Shown piece by piece: positions 33,781 to 45,115 of a stretch of 64,000 nucleotides of DNA. The position numbers and the translations under genes were made by a program. The stretch's first letter is position 1. The number at the start of each line of letters is the position of its first letter. The notes below the pieces were generated by a model. That model searched no databases. It was given only the letters and a program-made list of their open reading frames with translations, and had not been told where the DNA came from. This stretch comes from Odontesthes bonariensis (lineage: Eukaryota; Chordata; Actinopteri; Atheriniformes; Atherinopsidae). The stretch covers positions 5,784,026 through 5,848,025 of the forward strand of contig NC_134507.1 in NCBI RefSeq assembly GCF_027942865.1, in the 5' to 3' direction.

Positions 33781-34200
33781 GAGGCGTCTCCTGCCTCAGG
33801 GAGGGGTCTCCTGCTGGTGCCCAGAGTCAGGACTAAACAAGGTGAGGCTGCGTTTCAGTTTTATGCTCCTAAACTCTGGAACAGTCTTCCAGAAGATGTG
33901 AGACAGGCCTCAACTCTGACAATGTTTAAATCCAGGCTGAAAACAGTTCTATTTAGCCGTGCATATGACACCTGAAAGTATTTTATCTGCACTCTTCACT
34001 TTTAAATTAATTAATTAATGATTATTTTTCATGTTTTTTTATTTATTTTTATTTATTTATTTATATTTATTTATTTATTTGTTTTTGTTTTTGTTTTTTT
34101 AATGATTTTATTGCCTTCTTGTGATTTTATGTAGCTGTAAAGCACTTTGAATTACCTTGTGTACGAATTGTGCTCTACAAATAAAATTGCCTTGCCTTGA
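33781..34200 (+). mobile_element. L2-like LINE 3' end
   Basis: The frame gives VPRVRTKQGEAAFQFYAPKL, WNSLPEDVRQAS and MFKSRLKTVLFSRAY, the C-terminal end of an L2-type reverse transcriptase. It is followed by a 3' tail with AAAGCACTTTGAATTACCTT and CAAATAAAATTGCCTTGCC. The same family lies inverted at 52745-53162. Confidence 0.8.
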
Positions 34201-34275
34201 GTCAGGGCAGAAATAGACAAACTGAAAAACAGAGTGTGGGTCCGAACAAAACGCCACCAGACCTCGGCAACCTCA

Positions 34276-34276
<1 letters not shown>

Positions 34277-34349
<73 letters not shown>
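34277..34349. repeat. (AC)n microsatellite
   Basis: 73 bp of uninterrupted AC dinucleotides. Confidence 0.98.
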
Positions 34350-34350
<1 letters not shown>

Positions 34351-35616
34351 CCCTCTTCACGTGAAACGCTCAGCTGATTGCAAGTAAAAGACAGCATGTC
34401 AGGAAGTGGGCCAGTCGGTTAAGTAGACAGGCCCTGGTATTATTTAGTAATCCTGAAACACATGATAAACCTCATGATGTTACACACACCGCACGTTGAA
34501 GGCTGATTCACTATAACTATGCACAGAAAATGTTTCTGTTCTGTAATTCCTGCTGAGCACAAGATCGAGTTACACCATTTACACCAAGCAAGAGCAGCTA
34601 ATCAGGAGCAGAATTCTTTCTTTCAAGCCTTTATATGAGGCTATGACAGGTAATGTTTTTGGTTGTTGATGCATATTATTAAGGTTGTTCAGTGCGTTAT
34701 GTCACACTTTGTTGAAGCTTGGTTTTCACTCAAACAGGAAGGAGGACAAAACAGGTCACAGCTGTTTCAGGTGACCAAGCCATCTGCTTCAGTGTGGATT
34801 ATGCAATTCAACCTTTATTTAATCCATAAAGATACAAGGATACAAAGAAAGAAAAAAAAACCACAGCCAAAAGTGAGATGAGATAAAGCAACAAGCACAT
34901 TGAAGTCTACTTTAGAAAATATATTTCAGCTCGGTATGTTTTCCCAAATTAAAACAGCCACGTGAAAACCATGGCGAGGATCTGTTATGGAAGGAAAAAC
35001 CTTTCTTTGGCATCGGGATCTAGAAATATGTTAATCTGGCCCCACCCATCCTGTTTCTACACCCCAATGTGGCCAGGACCAGCATCTGGTGTGATTCAGA
35101 TCCACGTGGTTGAATCACATTATCGATCGATTTCCACCACTTTGGAAAATAACAGTCGTCCCTCACACAAACAGGAAACATATCAGCAGGTCCTCAGCAG
35201 GTCCTTTCTTCACCTTGGAAAGTTAGATTTCTCTTGCTGAATCTTTTTGTTTTACATATCTGGTTAAGTTGATCCATTGTAAGTTTTTTTTACTTGATGC
35301 TGACTGCTCAAGTCCTTCGATGTTTCAGCCTGTGGCTCAGCTTGGGCTGGTGCCAGCATCCATGTCTGTTTTTAGAGCTGCAACTTCAGTCGCTCTCAGG
35401 GCAGAAATTACAGCTCTGAATCTTGTTACAAATTGTTGATTTTTCAAGTAAACAACTCGGAGCACAGGGGTGTGATAGCTGCCAACATATTGTTTCATTC
35501 AGATCACCTGTATCCATTTCCCTGGCCTCTCCTCAAGGCACGCAACCGATCGCAACAGTGTCCCTCCTGCTGATCTGGCCTATCACCAGACCTTTGGCTG
35601 CAATATTTTCACTGAC
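34350..35616. other. Intergenic, no gene recognised
   Basis: Nothing beyond short open frames without protein character. Confidence 0.5.
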
Positions 35617-35620
35617 TTAA

Positions 35621-36495
35621 AGTGATGGTTCGGAGTAGATTCAACCTGGGGTCATTTGAACCGTGACATCCAGCCAAGTAGCCCACACCGAAGTTTTTCC
35701 GATCTTGGCTGAACATCAGCTGAGTTCCTGAGTTATCCCGAATAGCTTAGTACAAGCGCTAACGGACCCTGGCAGTATCTCCAAAATTACCACACTAAAA
35801 TCACATGCCATGACACCAAACTTCTACAGTAGTACAAATATGGTCTGTACTCATAAAACGATGCATTTGGAAGTTTGTACATAGTCCAGGAGTTTATTAT
35901 TATCAACACAAGCCTGATAGCTTCTCTGCTGCTAAAGCTGCGTCGACGTCACTTCCTTGATCTGGGAGCTTCAAAGTAAGATGAGGGTTGATCTACTACT
36001 GTAGACAACAAAGCAAGGCTGCTCAATTTCTCCATTGATAAAATAAATTCATAACTCTACAACATAAAAATTCATAAAAAAATCATGTAGAATATAGCAT
36101 ATACTTTGTTGTCTACAGTAGTAGATCAACCCTCATCTTACTTTGAAGCTCCCAGATCAAGGAAGTGACGTCGACGCAGCTTTAGCAGCAGAGAAGCTAT
36201 CAGGCTTGTGTTGATAATAATAAACTCCTGGACTATTTTCAAACTTCCAAATGCATCGCTTTGTGAGTACAGACCATATTTGTACAACTGTAGAAGTTTG
36301 GTGTCATGGCATGTGATTTTAGTGTGGTAATTTTGGAGATACTGCCAGGGTCCGTTAGCGCTTGTACTAAGCTATTCGGGATAACTCAGAAACTCGGCTG
36401 ATGTTCAGCCAATATCGAAAAAACTGCGGGTGGGCTACTTGGCTGGATGTCACGGTTCAAATGACCCTAGGGTGAATCTACTCCGGAGTATCACT
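35621..36495. mobile_element. TTAA-flanked foldback MITE, about 390-bp arms
   Basis: Left arm 35621-36013, spacer 36014-36103, right arm 36104-36495. The arms are inverted copies with about 15-20 differences. Each end reads AGTGAT(A/G)(C/G)T(C/T)CGGAGTAG next to TTAA (35617-35620 and 36496-36499), so the insertion used a TTAA target. The whole unit is nearly one long hairpin and has no coding capacity. A single arm of the same family is at 1171-1560. Confidence 0.88.
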
Positions 36496-36499
36496 TTAA

Positions 36500-38123
36500 G
36501 GCGAAACACTACAGGTGAATAGGGTAATATTTTTAAATAATAGATATCACCATGAAACTTCCTCAGTTGATTACTTATACAAGTATGAAAAAAAAAGTAT
36601 TACAAGTTTTCGATATTTGTATGTTTAATTATGCAAATGAGGCATTATCTCATTAAATATGCGCACATTTGCATATATTTCCGGAAGATGGATCTGAACA
36701 TATGATAAAGCCAGGTGCAAAATTCTTTTTTCATTTTGTTTACACACAGAATGAAAAGAAAATTACAGAGGAGTTTCAGGAAATCTGCTTTCATTTCCTA
36801 GGAAATCAAAATATACTGCCCATAGCCTATAAAAAAACATCAATTTTCGCCATATTTTTTTTTTTTATAATGTCACATAAATCAGGCCAGGAATGATTTA
36901 TCAAGAAATCCTTCTGTAAATATCTTCAGAATACTGCTAAGTGTCTAACTGGAAAGTTTGGTGTTAGTAGGTGCTCCATAGGCTGAGATATTGATACTGG
37001 AAAAATACAAAAAACTGATTTTCAGAAAACGGCATTTAAAGATTTAAATAGGGGAATTCACTTTGGTAAATTTGGGCGAAACGTACTGCCGCGATTAAAC
37101 AAAATGTGATGAAATAAACATTTTCATTTATGTTTTGAAATAACACATATTGAAGGAGTAGACTAAAAATTGACCACTGCATGAAAAATCATCGTTTTTG
37201 CCCGCCGTGTCTCGCCTTAAAGCTAACCTGCCCAAAAGTGATTGACCATAAAACTATGACATTATCTTTCTCCCTTGTTTTTAACCCGTTTCGTGACACT
37301 TTTGGCTTGTGCATGTATTCACCTTTATGGTGGACGTGTAATCACGTTAAGTTCACAGGTTTGCAGGGGCTCCACATTCAGATCTTGCTTAAAGGTTCTC
37401 AGGTTTGCTGCATCCACTGCTCTGATCCCCTGAGAAATAAAGAAACATTTTACATGACTGCCCCCCAGTGTCAGTGTTCTGGGGGATGGTTGCCTCCAGT
37501 CTCTCTAAGGGATTTGGGATTGTGGTACCACTGTCACCTATCATATTATTATTTATATGATTTCAGATTTAGTTTAAGTTGTTGATTATTTCCATGGATT
37601 TCATTATTGTTTTCTGTTTATTTGATCTTGGTGATTACCTTATTTACTACTTGCTAATGTATTTGCTTTTCATTTTATGACATGTTCTCATTTTTTATTT
37701 TCTCCTTTTGTATAAAAATATCTTGAATAAAGAAAAATTTGATCACAAAAAAATGAAACATTTTACACGTTGTCACTTTCTCTGCAGAAAATGTTTTCTG
37801 CTGTGAGAGAAGCCATCAGGATATTGTGTGCCTGAAACGTGCACAGCGTTATTTAGGGTGAAAGTGACAGGGTAAGACAAGGAGATAAATGTGAGTCCCC
37901 TTCTACCAACTCTGGCCACGTGGCGACCAGGAGTCAAAGTCAAGGCTTGACCCAGGATGACAGTGTGGGGGGGTTGCCAGTAGTTACTGTAAAGGTTTAC
38001 CCTACTGTGTCATTGGTGGAGTCCGGTTGTGATGAGTTTTTGAGGAGAGATGATGAAAGACAGTAGTACTGATATTTAAGCATGGTTATTATGTGGGACC
38101 ATCTATGTGTATTGCATGTTCAT

Positions 38124-38124
<1 letters not shown>
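36500..38124. other. Intergenic, no gene recognised
   Basis: AT-rich. A 134-codon open frame (37181-37585) has no recognisable protein features. AATAAAG near 37724 followed by a short A run at 37746 hints at a reverse-transcribed 3' end, but no source could be named. Confidence 0.4.

Positions 38125-38206
<82 letters not shown>
38125..38206. repeat. (CA)n microsatellite
   Basis: 82 bp of uninterrupted CA dinucleotides; a short (GTTT)n run follows at 38316-38345. Confidence 0.98.
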
Positions 38207-38207
<1 letters not shown>

Positions 38208-38386
38208 TCATTAGCCCAGTAGCATGCTCACTATGCTCACTAAGCAGTTGTTGTGCTGTCCTGTGGTTTAAGGTCACCTGTGTATTATGAGATTGCTGCT
38301 GCTTGTGTTTTTTTTTGTTTGTTTGTTTGTTTGTTTGTGTGTTTGTTCTCTGCTTGTCTGCTTACAGGTGCTCCTGGTGCTTTTAA

Positions 38387-38748
38387 AGCTATAATGTGTA
38401 ATATTTCACGGACAATGAATGTCTCCATGTCGCTCCGCCATTTTAAAACTACGGGATTTGTAGAAGGACATGTCATCAGCTTCGCATTTTCCGTTTCCAA
38501 TGTGTAAACGGAAAATGCGAAGCTGATGACATGTCCTTCTACAAATCCCGTAGTTTAAAAATGGCGGAGAAACATGGCGACATCCATTGGGGTGTAACAC
38601 TCTTATGTACATTCGCATGCTGAATATAAAGAATATAAGAACACTGCACTTTTGTGATGGAGGTAATTAATAACAATTGAGGTAATACTTGTGAATGATA
38701 AGACTCAAATTTGTTAATAGACAACGTGAAATATTACACATTATGGCT
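38387..38748. mobile_element. TTAA-flanked MITE with internal 61-bp-arm palindrome
   Basis: 362 bp. Ends AGCTATAATGTGTAATATTT and AAATATTACACATTATGGCT are near-exact inverted repeats flanked by TTAA (38383-38386 and 38749-38752). Inside, 38436-38496 and 38506-38567 form a second inverted repeat around a 9-bp loop with only one or two differences. No coding sequence. Confidence 0.85.
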
Positions 38749-38752
38749 TTAA

Positions 38753-40475
38753 GGCTGGATTCCCACAAAAGCCGAGGATTGTCTTCAGTTTTGTTTTTAC
38801 AGGTGTAGCAGCTGGTTGTCGGATTTTTCATTGTTTTTTTCAAAAATAAATAAATTAAAATGAGGAGTTGATGGGCATCAAGGGGAGCTTTACATTCATG
38901 AAGCTTCCCTTGGCATAGCAAATGTGTTTAGCATAAACGGTATTCAGATTACAATTCTGCTGCCATAATGCTGGACAGGACAAGGGGTTAAAAAAAAAGA
39001 AAAAAAAGAAGAGAAAGAACAAATACAACCTGTACAGCAAACATTGATAAGAATCAATACACCAACAAATCTAACTACAAATAATATGGATTATAGTAGA
39101 AGGAATGCACATTGGAACTGTGGTGGATCAAGGATTTTTCCAAGTTTGGGGCAGTATAGGGGCAACATTTAAAAAAGAGGGTCCCTTTCTGAAGAAGCTG
39201 TATGCACATTTCTTATGCTATTCATTGTTTGTTGTTGGCTAAAGTTTGAGATGTTTGACATGAAGCTGTATGACATCCCATACTAGCAATATCATTTATT
39301 TAGCAGCTTGTGTATATTAAAAGAGGTTTAAAGGAAAATACATGTTTTTAATAGATGGAAAGCTATGCTGCCTTTCCGTGCATTGGAACAGTTTGTCACT
39401 TTTAAATACCCTTATGTCAAAAAAAAAGGAAAAAAAAGAAAGAAAGAAAGACAGTAGCATACACGCACCTGCTGATCAAACTGAAATGGAAACATTTTCA
39501 AAAAAGGAACATCATCGATAACAACAAATGGAAAAGTCACAGTTATCCCTTGATTCCAAAGCAAAATGTGCTATAAGTAAAAGCTTACCTCAGACGGAGC
39601 AGCTCTTCCTGAGGAGGTCACATAGTGAACAAACGCAGGCGGTGTGAATGTGAGAGGAACAGACACATCTGCTTTAAAAATGGTTTTAGTGTTCCCATTT
39701 CCCCGGACACTCTGGATCCCCACTGATAGATAGATTTTGTACAAACATCCTCCTGAGCAGACGGATAAAAACAGAAAGCATGGACATGGATATGATTTTA
39801 AAAAAAAGGAAATACACACACAGCAGAGCTCACTGTCAAAATGAATCAACGTTGTTGTTGTTTTTAGAGGCTATGCTTGATGAATTATCAAAAGACATCA
39901 GGAATATGACGAGAAAGGCCTTTCACTGTTTTACTCGGGGAGCTTTGCTTGGACTGCACACAGAGAGAGAATGGATGTCAAACACTGGAGATCAGAGAGA
40001 AAATATTCAATTCAGTGAGTTTTCAGTTCAGCTGAAGTTCTCATGACTGCTTTGGCTCCGCTGTTCTCCACCCATGGGGTGTTTGTCGGTGGAGCTCTGT
40101 TTGTAGAATATCCATCCTCGAGTAATCTGGAGAGAATTCACTACATTTGAATTGTTAAAATGGAATCTGCATTACAGAAAGAATGTTTTTTTTTTTTATC
40201 CTAAGTATGATCGTTTTAGAACCCTAACCAAGGAGTTCTGAATCCGAACACCGATATACTGAAGCTACTGGCTAAGTCTGACTAGGAAGCTTACATGTGC
40301 TTACATGTAACCAAGGCAACCAGCAAAATGTCCATGAGGGTGAGGTTTTCATGTATTTTAGCCTAAACTGTGATCTCTGTCTGGCTCCAGTTATTGACTA
40401 AACCAAACCAGGAAGTGACAAAAACGTAACTCAGATTTACAAAAGCTCATGTTGGTTTTGAGCTTGTGTCCTGTC
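38753..40475. other. Intergenic, mostly featureless
   Basis: Contains a 48-bp fragment (39255-39302, TTGACATGAAGCTGTATGAC) of the terminal repeat of the MITE at 40480-40946, and A/GA-rich runs near 38990-39010 and 39420-39450. No gene recognised. Confidence 0.55.
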
Positions 40476-40479
40476 TTAA

Positions 40480-40946
40480 AGGGATAGTTCGCCTCTTTTG
40501 ACATGAAGCTGTATGACATCCCATATTAGCAATATCATTTATGAACATTTTCTTATCAATGCGTCCAGCCACCTAGCGATAGCCGCACCTGTTACGGTGT
40601 TTGCTGCTCGGAAGCAGGGGAGTGCTCTTCGGTCTGCACGGTTTACATTGGACGCATTGATATCAAGGGAGGCAAAAATAGCGCCAAGCGATTGTGAGGT
40701 CTGACATTTTCTGGACGGACAATTTTGTGATGCGGATGTATTACTCTTTTGAACAAATATTGTTTTGAGAAGCAAGACGCTTTATTTGTTTAGCCCCAGC
40801 CAACTAGCCGGACTACCTTCGTTAGCGCCAAAACTCGCCTGGAACTCGGCTCACAGGACGCAGCAGGGGGTAAGAAGATGTTCATAAATGATGTTGCTAA
40901 TATGGGATGTCATACAGCTTCATGTCAAAAGAGGCGAACTATCCCT
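40480..40946. mobile_element. TTAA-flanked MITE with about 75-bp terminal repeats
   Basis: 467 bp. Both ends read AGGGATAGTTCGCCTCTTTT inward, continue as near-identical inverted repeats for about 70 bp and are flanked by TTAA (40476-40479, 40947-40950). The central part has no coding capacity. Confidence 0.88.
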
Positions 40947-40950
40947 TTAA

Positions 40951-41943
40951 AAGAGCAGTGCACGTGCACACTATCCAAACCCTCCATATCTTGCTTACGT
41001 TGCTCGAAAACCTGTATATATGCACCTTTATAGATGTGCAGGTCGAGAGTTCAGGACAATTACAGGTCTCTGCAGAATGGATGTGCACGTTTGTCAATGA
41101 AAGTGGGAGTTTCTCAATCAGTGGACCTTTTTCTGATGCAAGACACGGTTGGCTAATTTAGGGATTGCTGCTTGCATGTGCTGCTAACGGGATTTTTGCT
41201 AGTCGCTTATACCTCCTTATTCCTTTTTTTTTCTTTTTTTTTAAGGCAACTTGGACAAACCTTTCCAGTCTCAGGGACAAGAGATTCATCAATATTGTCT
41301 GCTGTTTGGGCGCCTCGTGGTGACGTGAGTGAAGAAGCAGGACGGCCCACTCACCCAGCTGCAAAGCCCTCCAACACAACGGAGAGGAGGAAGTGGAGCA
41401 ACAGAGACTCTCTGCAACTTCTAACTTTCTCTTTGAGTGATCATCGTACATGTAAATAAAGTAATATATGAATATGTAAATAAAAATGAATAATCTGAAT
41501 TTACATTTCCTTTAACTCAAAGAAGACATATTAAGGAAGGAAGATGTACTTTTTTCTGTTCTTGGGAGAATATATTAAGGTGTCTGAAGTTACCAGCAAG
41601 TGTAAAACTCCCCAAAACCACAACTCTGACATTTTTTTTTTTTTAAGTGTCCCTCTATTTGAAAGTTCCTCATTTCAAGAAGCCATTCTGATTTCCATTT
41701 CAATATTACGCCACTACTCTTGTTCACGCCACCTCTGCTCGGCCTCGGCCTCTGAGCCCGGCCTGCTTGCATCCACCCTGCTAGACCGATGAAGCCAGCT
41801 TCTGGTGGAAATGTTCTGTTGTCAGCTGCACCGAGGAGCGCGCATCTTACACCTACCACCGGCCTCAGAGGATAAAAGAGTCCAGATACAGAGGGTAACT
41901 TTCTAGCAAGAGTTATGTGCAGCAACCATTTCTCATCTGACTA
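40951..41943. other. Intergenic, no gene recognised
   Basis: Several short open frames on both strands with no recognisable product; T runs near 41226-41242 and 41632-41645. Confidence 0.45.
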
Positions 41944-42190
41944 TCAAATCAAATTTATTTATATAGCACATTTCATGTACGAACAATTCAAAGTGCTTTA
42001 CATAAAATAAAAGCATTGCAGCAGGGAGTGGAAGAAGCATTAAAATACATAAAAGAATATAAAGAGAAACAAATAAAATAATTTAAATGAATTTAGCAAC
42101 AGTCTAGATAAGTTAAAAGATATTTCATGCATAGACACATGAGAACAGAAATGTTTTTAACCTGGATTGAAAAATGTCTCCATTTGGTGA
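41944..42190 (-). mobile_element. L2-like LINE 3' end
   Basis: ATTTATTTATATAGCAC, then GAACAATTCAAAGTGCTTTA, a GCAGCAGGGAGTGGAAG segment and GTTTTTAACCTGGATT: the inverted counterpart of the copy at 14801-15060. 5'-truncated. Confidence 0.75.
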
Positions 42191-42525
42191 AAGTTTAATC
42201 TCCACTGGTTCAACAACTTGGTCCAGTTCAACGCTGGACTGAAGAAACTGAGCCTCAAAGAGGGATCAGTTCCAACTCTCAGTGTCTGAAGGGAAATGTA
42301 AATATCTGAGAAACTATTCACTATTGTTACTTTTTGAAAGTTTAACGTTATTGTTATAGCATTACTTTGTTAACTGAAGCTTTCTAGTTGAACGGTTCTG
42401 TAGATAACCTGCAGCTGTGTGGATAAGGTGTGTTTTCTCCTTTAAAAAGATAAATAAATCAGGATCTTACGTGAACAAAGCAGAAGCCATTCGATAGCTT
42501 TATCATGTGCTCTTTCAGGCCAGTC

Positions 42526-42948
42526 CATGGGCGATTTTAGGATCTGGTCTTTAGGGGGGCCCAGCCCCCCCAGTGCTCACAGAGGCACATTATTTCTCAC
42601 TAATTGAGGTGAACTAGTACATTTATAAATTTTGGAGCCGTATTAGTCTTGCTTTGAGTAGTGTTTTCCCCTACAACATTCAATTTTCAACTCTTCATTT
42701 CAAAAGACTGTGGCTCAGCAGGGATAACAGAGAGCCTGAGACAAATATTGAAGATAACTCAACATTTATTTTGGGAGTAAAGAGTTAAAACAAAAACAAA
42801 TGCTAGAAAATAAATAAAATGGTCACAAAATAATGCATCCTTGAGCAAAAAAAAATGTGTTTTTGCGTAATATAATATTTTAAAAATGTGCCGAGCTATC
42901 TCACGGTGTTGCCTTGGCACCACTAAAAATACCCTAGCCTCGCCCCGG
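42526..42948. mobile_element. hAT-type MITE with 8-bp target duplication
   Basis: 423 bp flanked by GGCCAGTC (42518-42525 and 42949-42956). Ends CATGGGCGATTTTAGGATC and CCTAGCCTCGCCCCG are imperfect inverted repeats. The interior includes a GGGGGGCCCAGCCCCCC palindrome near the left end. No coding capacity. Confidence 0.72.
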
Positions 42949-43625
42949 GGCCAGTCATAGTTTGATATTAATTCGCTGCTTTACTGGAACAGGATGTCTT
43001 GAATCTGTGCAGGACACACACTTAAATCGCATGACGCTCAAACATTCTTTCCCATTGTCTGTTAGTTTGTTTCAATTGTAGATCGACTGGCTCCTGACGT
43101 AATAGACCTAATCATAACCATTTTTTTTATAAAGTGAAGTTGCCAGGGAGGTCAGCTTAAGTTCATCTGAGATTCATCAGTCACAGACGCAGAACAAATG
43201 TAGCTCTGAGAATCATTTAAAGCAATGCTTTTTTTAAGCTTGTCATATTTCATAATTAGAGCACACTGTCACAAATACTCTTAAAACTAAAAGTTTCATG
43301 AGGCCAGAGATTTTAATCCCAGTGAAAATCCCCTTTGGAAGAGACTGTCCTCCTCGAAAAAAACGACCACATAGGTCGTTTGAACAAGCAGCGTATTATG
43401 ACCAATTGTTACATTTCAAAGTTAAGCGACCTCTAGCGGTTGAGTAAATATCGACACTCCGGTGTCTCACGTGACCCGTCACCATATGTTTTACAGTAAT
43501 TGATTATTTCGGCAATTCATATGTAGCTGAGTTTGTTTAGTTTGACGTTTTGGCTACAGAATCAGTTAATTATATTAAAGGCATGTGATTTTACCAGTAA
43601 GAAGATAACGTTAGCTCACATGCAA

Positions 43626-45115
43626 ATGTCTGAGCTAGTTAGCCTAAATCTATACATACAATCCCTTAATGACCCTGCATCTGAAATAACTGTATATGCA
43701 AAATTGAAGGTGCCTCAAAACAGAATTAGTACCACGTGACTGTGTTACTGCCCCCTTATGAGCAGAAGAACGCAACATACTGTAGATTAACTGAATGGTA
43801 TAGAGAAATTGAAGTTTATTTTTACAGTTATTATATATTTTTACAGTTTTTTGAATGACTTAAATTCTGTGACCCCATCGCTAAAAGGAGGAAAAAAATG
43901 AAAATATAAAAGAAAATTGCAGGTGCAGCACTGGCTAGATTCTCAAATCAGTTGCACAGAATCAGGTTAATGTTCCTTGTTATTGCTGATTTGATAGCCA
44001 CACAGAACATGATCCCATTAGACCATTAGACTCTTGATACAGAGTCGAGGTTGTTTGATAAAGATGCTTTCCGTTTAGCTTTTGTACATACAACGTATTC
44101 CCCTTGGACCTTTTTGAGATAATTTACTTTGCATTTAGCTAAATGTTTATTTCAGTGGCATCAAATAGAAGACATGGTTGCACAACTAATCCGAGTTATC
44201 TGTTTTGTTGTTGTCATTGTTTTTCAGGTCTTTCGAACATCAAGCATTTATTACTGGATTTATTACTTCTTCTCTCTCTCTTTACGTCTCCAAATGGCAT
44301 CTGAGTCCCTCAGACAGTGGCTGGAGGCAGATGAGTTGGAAGCAAAATAAGTTATATTTTCATATATTTTTCTCTATTACTGCACCTAAATTTCTCTCAA
44401 AATACTTTTGCAGACACCTGGAAAGGTTGTGTGTGCCCCAGTAAAGGCAAATATATTATTTATTTATTTTTTTTAAACTTTTAGCCATCAAAGAAAAGGG
44501 TCAGAAGCAGAAAACAGAAGGAGACTGAAGGCTCCAATGTTTCCTGGAGGACAAGGGACCGGAATGGATACATTGTTCCGAAATACGTCCGGAAGAATCG
44601 ATCTGGCCAGTAAAATATTATAGTTATTATTTAATAAGATTTAATTGATATTTAATAATAAATAAAGTTAATGCTGTTGGTCAGCAGTAATCTCTCTTAT
44701 GTCATTGTTTGCAGTCAAACCCACCGGCACTACGGAGGAGCCAGAAGTTGATGACTCAGGAGGTCCAGAATCTTGGTATGCATATTGAAATCTGACAGCT
44801 TAAATAAAGTCAACCTTAATCTTTGAATTTGGAAAATGTCAAGTAAAGGCATCTGAATATTGTAAGTACTGTAGCGGCCGTGTATATGATGCATTTGCAG
44901 TGGCAAAGCCATGCAGGCCTTTTTTTGTTTTATTAAAAAACGCTACGCGTCCTGGAACATTTCCTCTGCTGTTCTATCTTTGGTGAATACAGCAGGGTGA
45001 AGAGCCACATTGCCTCCTACGTCTCAGCCTATTGTGTGTTTCTTTTTATTTTCTTTTTGTTTTTACTTGTAGGGACAGGAACCCACACCAGACACTAACA
45101 AAAGACCAACACCCT
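43626..45115 (+). other. Weak candidate for an unidentified spliced transcript
   Basis: Several segments have splice-like borders: 44414-44440 (TTTTGCAG before, GTAAAG after), 44485-44609 (CTTTTAG before, GTAAAA after), 44715-44775 (TTTGCAG before, GTATGC after) and an acceptor CTTGTAG at 45072. Two frames remain open across 44485-44609; one (PSKKRVRSRKQK..., RDRNGYIVPKYVRK) and the other (KAPMFPGGQGTGMDTLF) cannot both be real. A separate 37-codon ATG frame at 43626-43739 starts MSELVSLNLYIQSL. I recognise no family and no first or last exon is certain; it may be a lineage-specific gene, a non-coding RNA or chance. Confidence 0.25.

Noticed and set aside
37181-37585. 134-codon open frame
   Set aside because: Composition is unremarkable (many Cys, Leu, His), no motif and no splice context; treated as chance or part of an unknown retroelement tail.
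43626-43739. 37-codon ATG frame (MSELVSLNLYIQ...) as a stand-alone gene
   Set aside because: Too short, with no homologue recognised; retained only as part of the weak transcript candidate.
44414-44609. Resemblance of a TPGKVVCAP-PSKKRVRSRK junction to the linker of borealin (chromosomal passenger complex)
   Set aside because: Only a few residues in a basic low-complexity region agree and the following exons do not continue the family.
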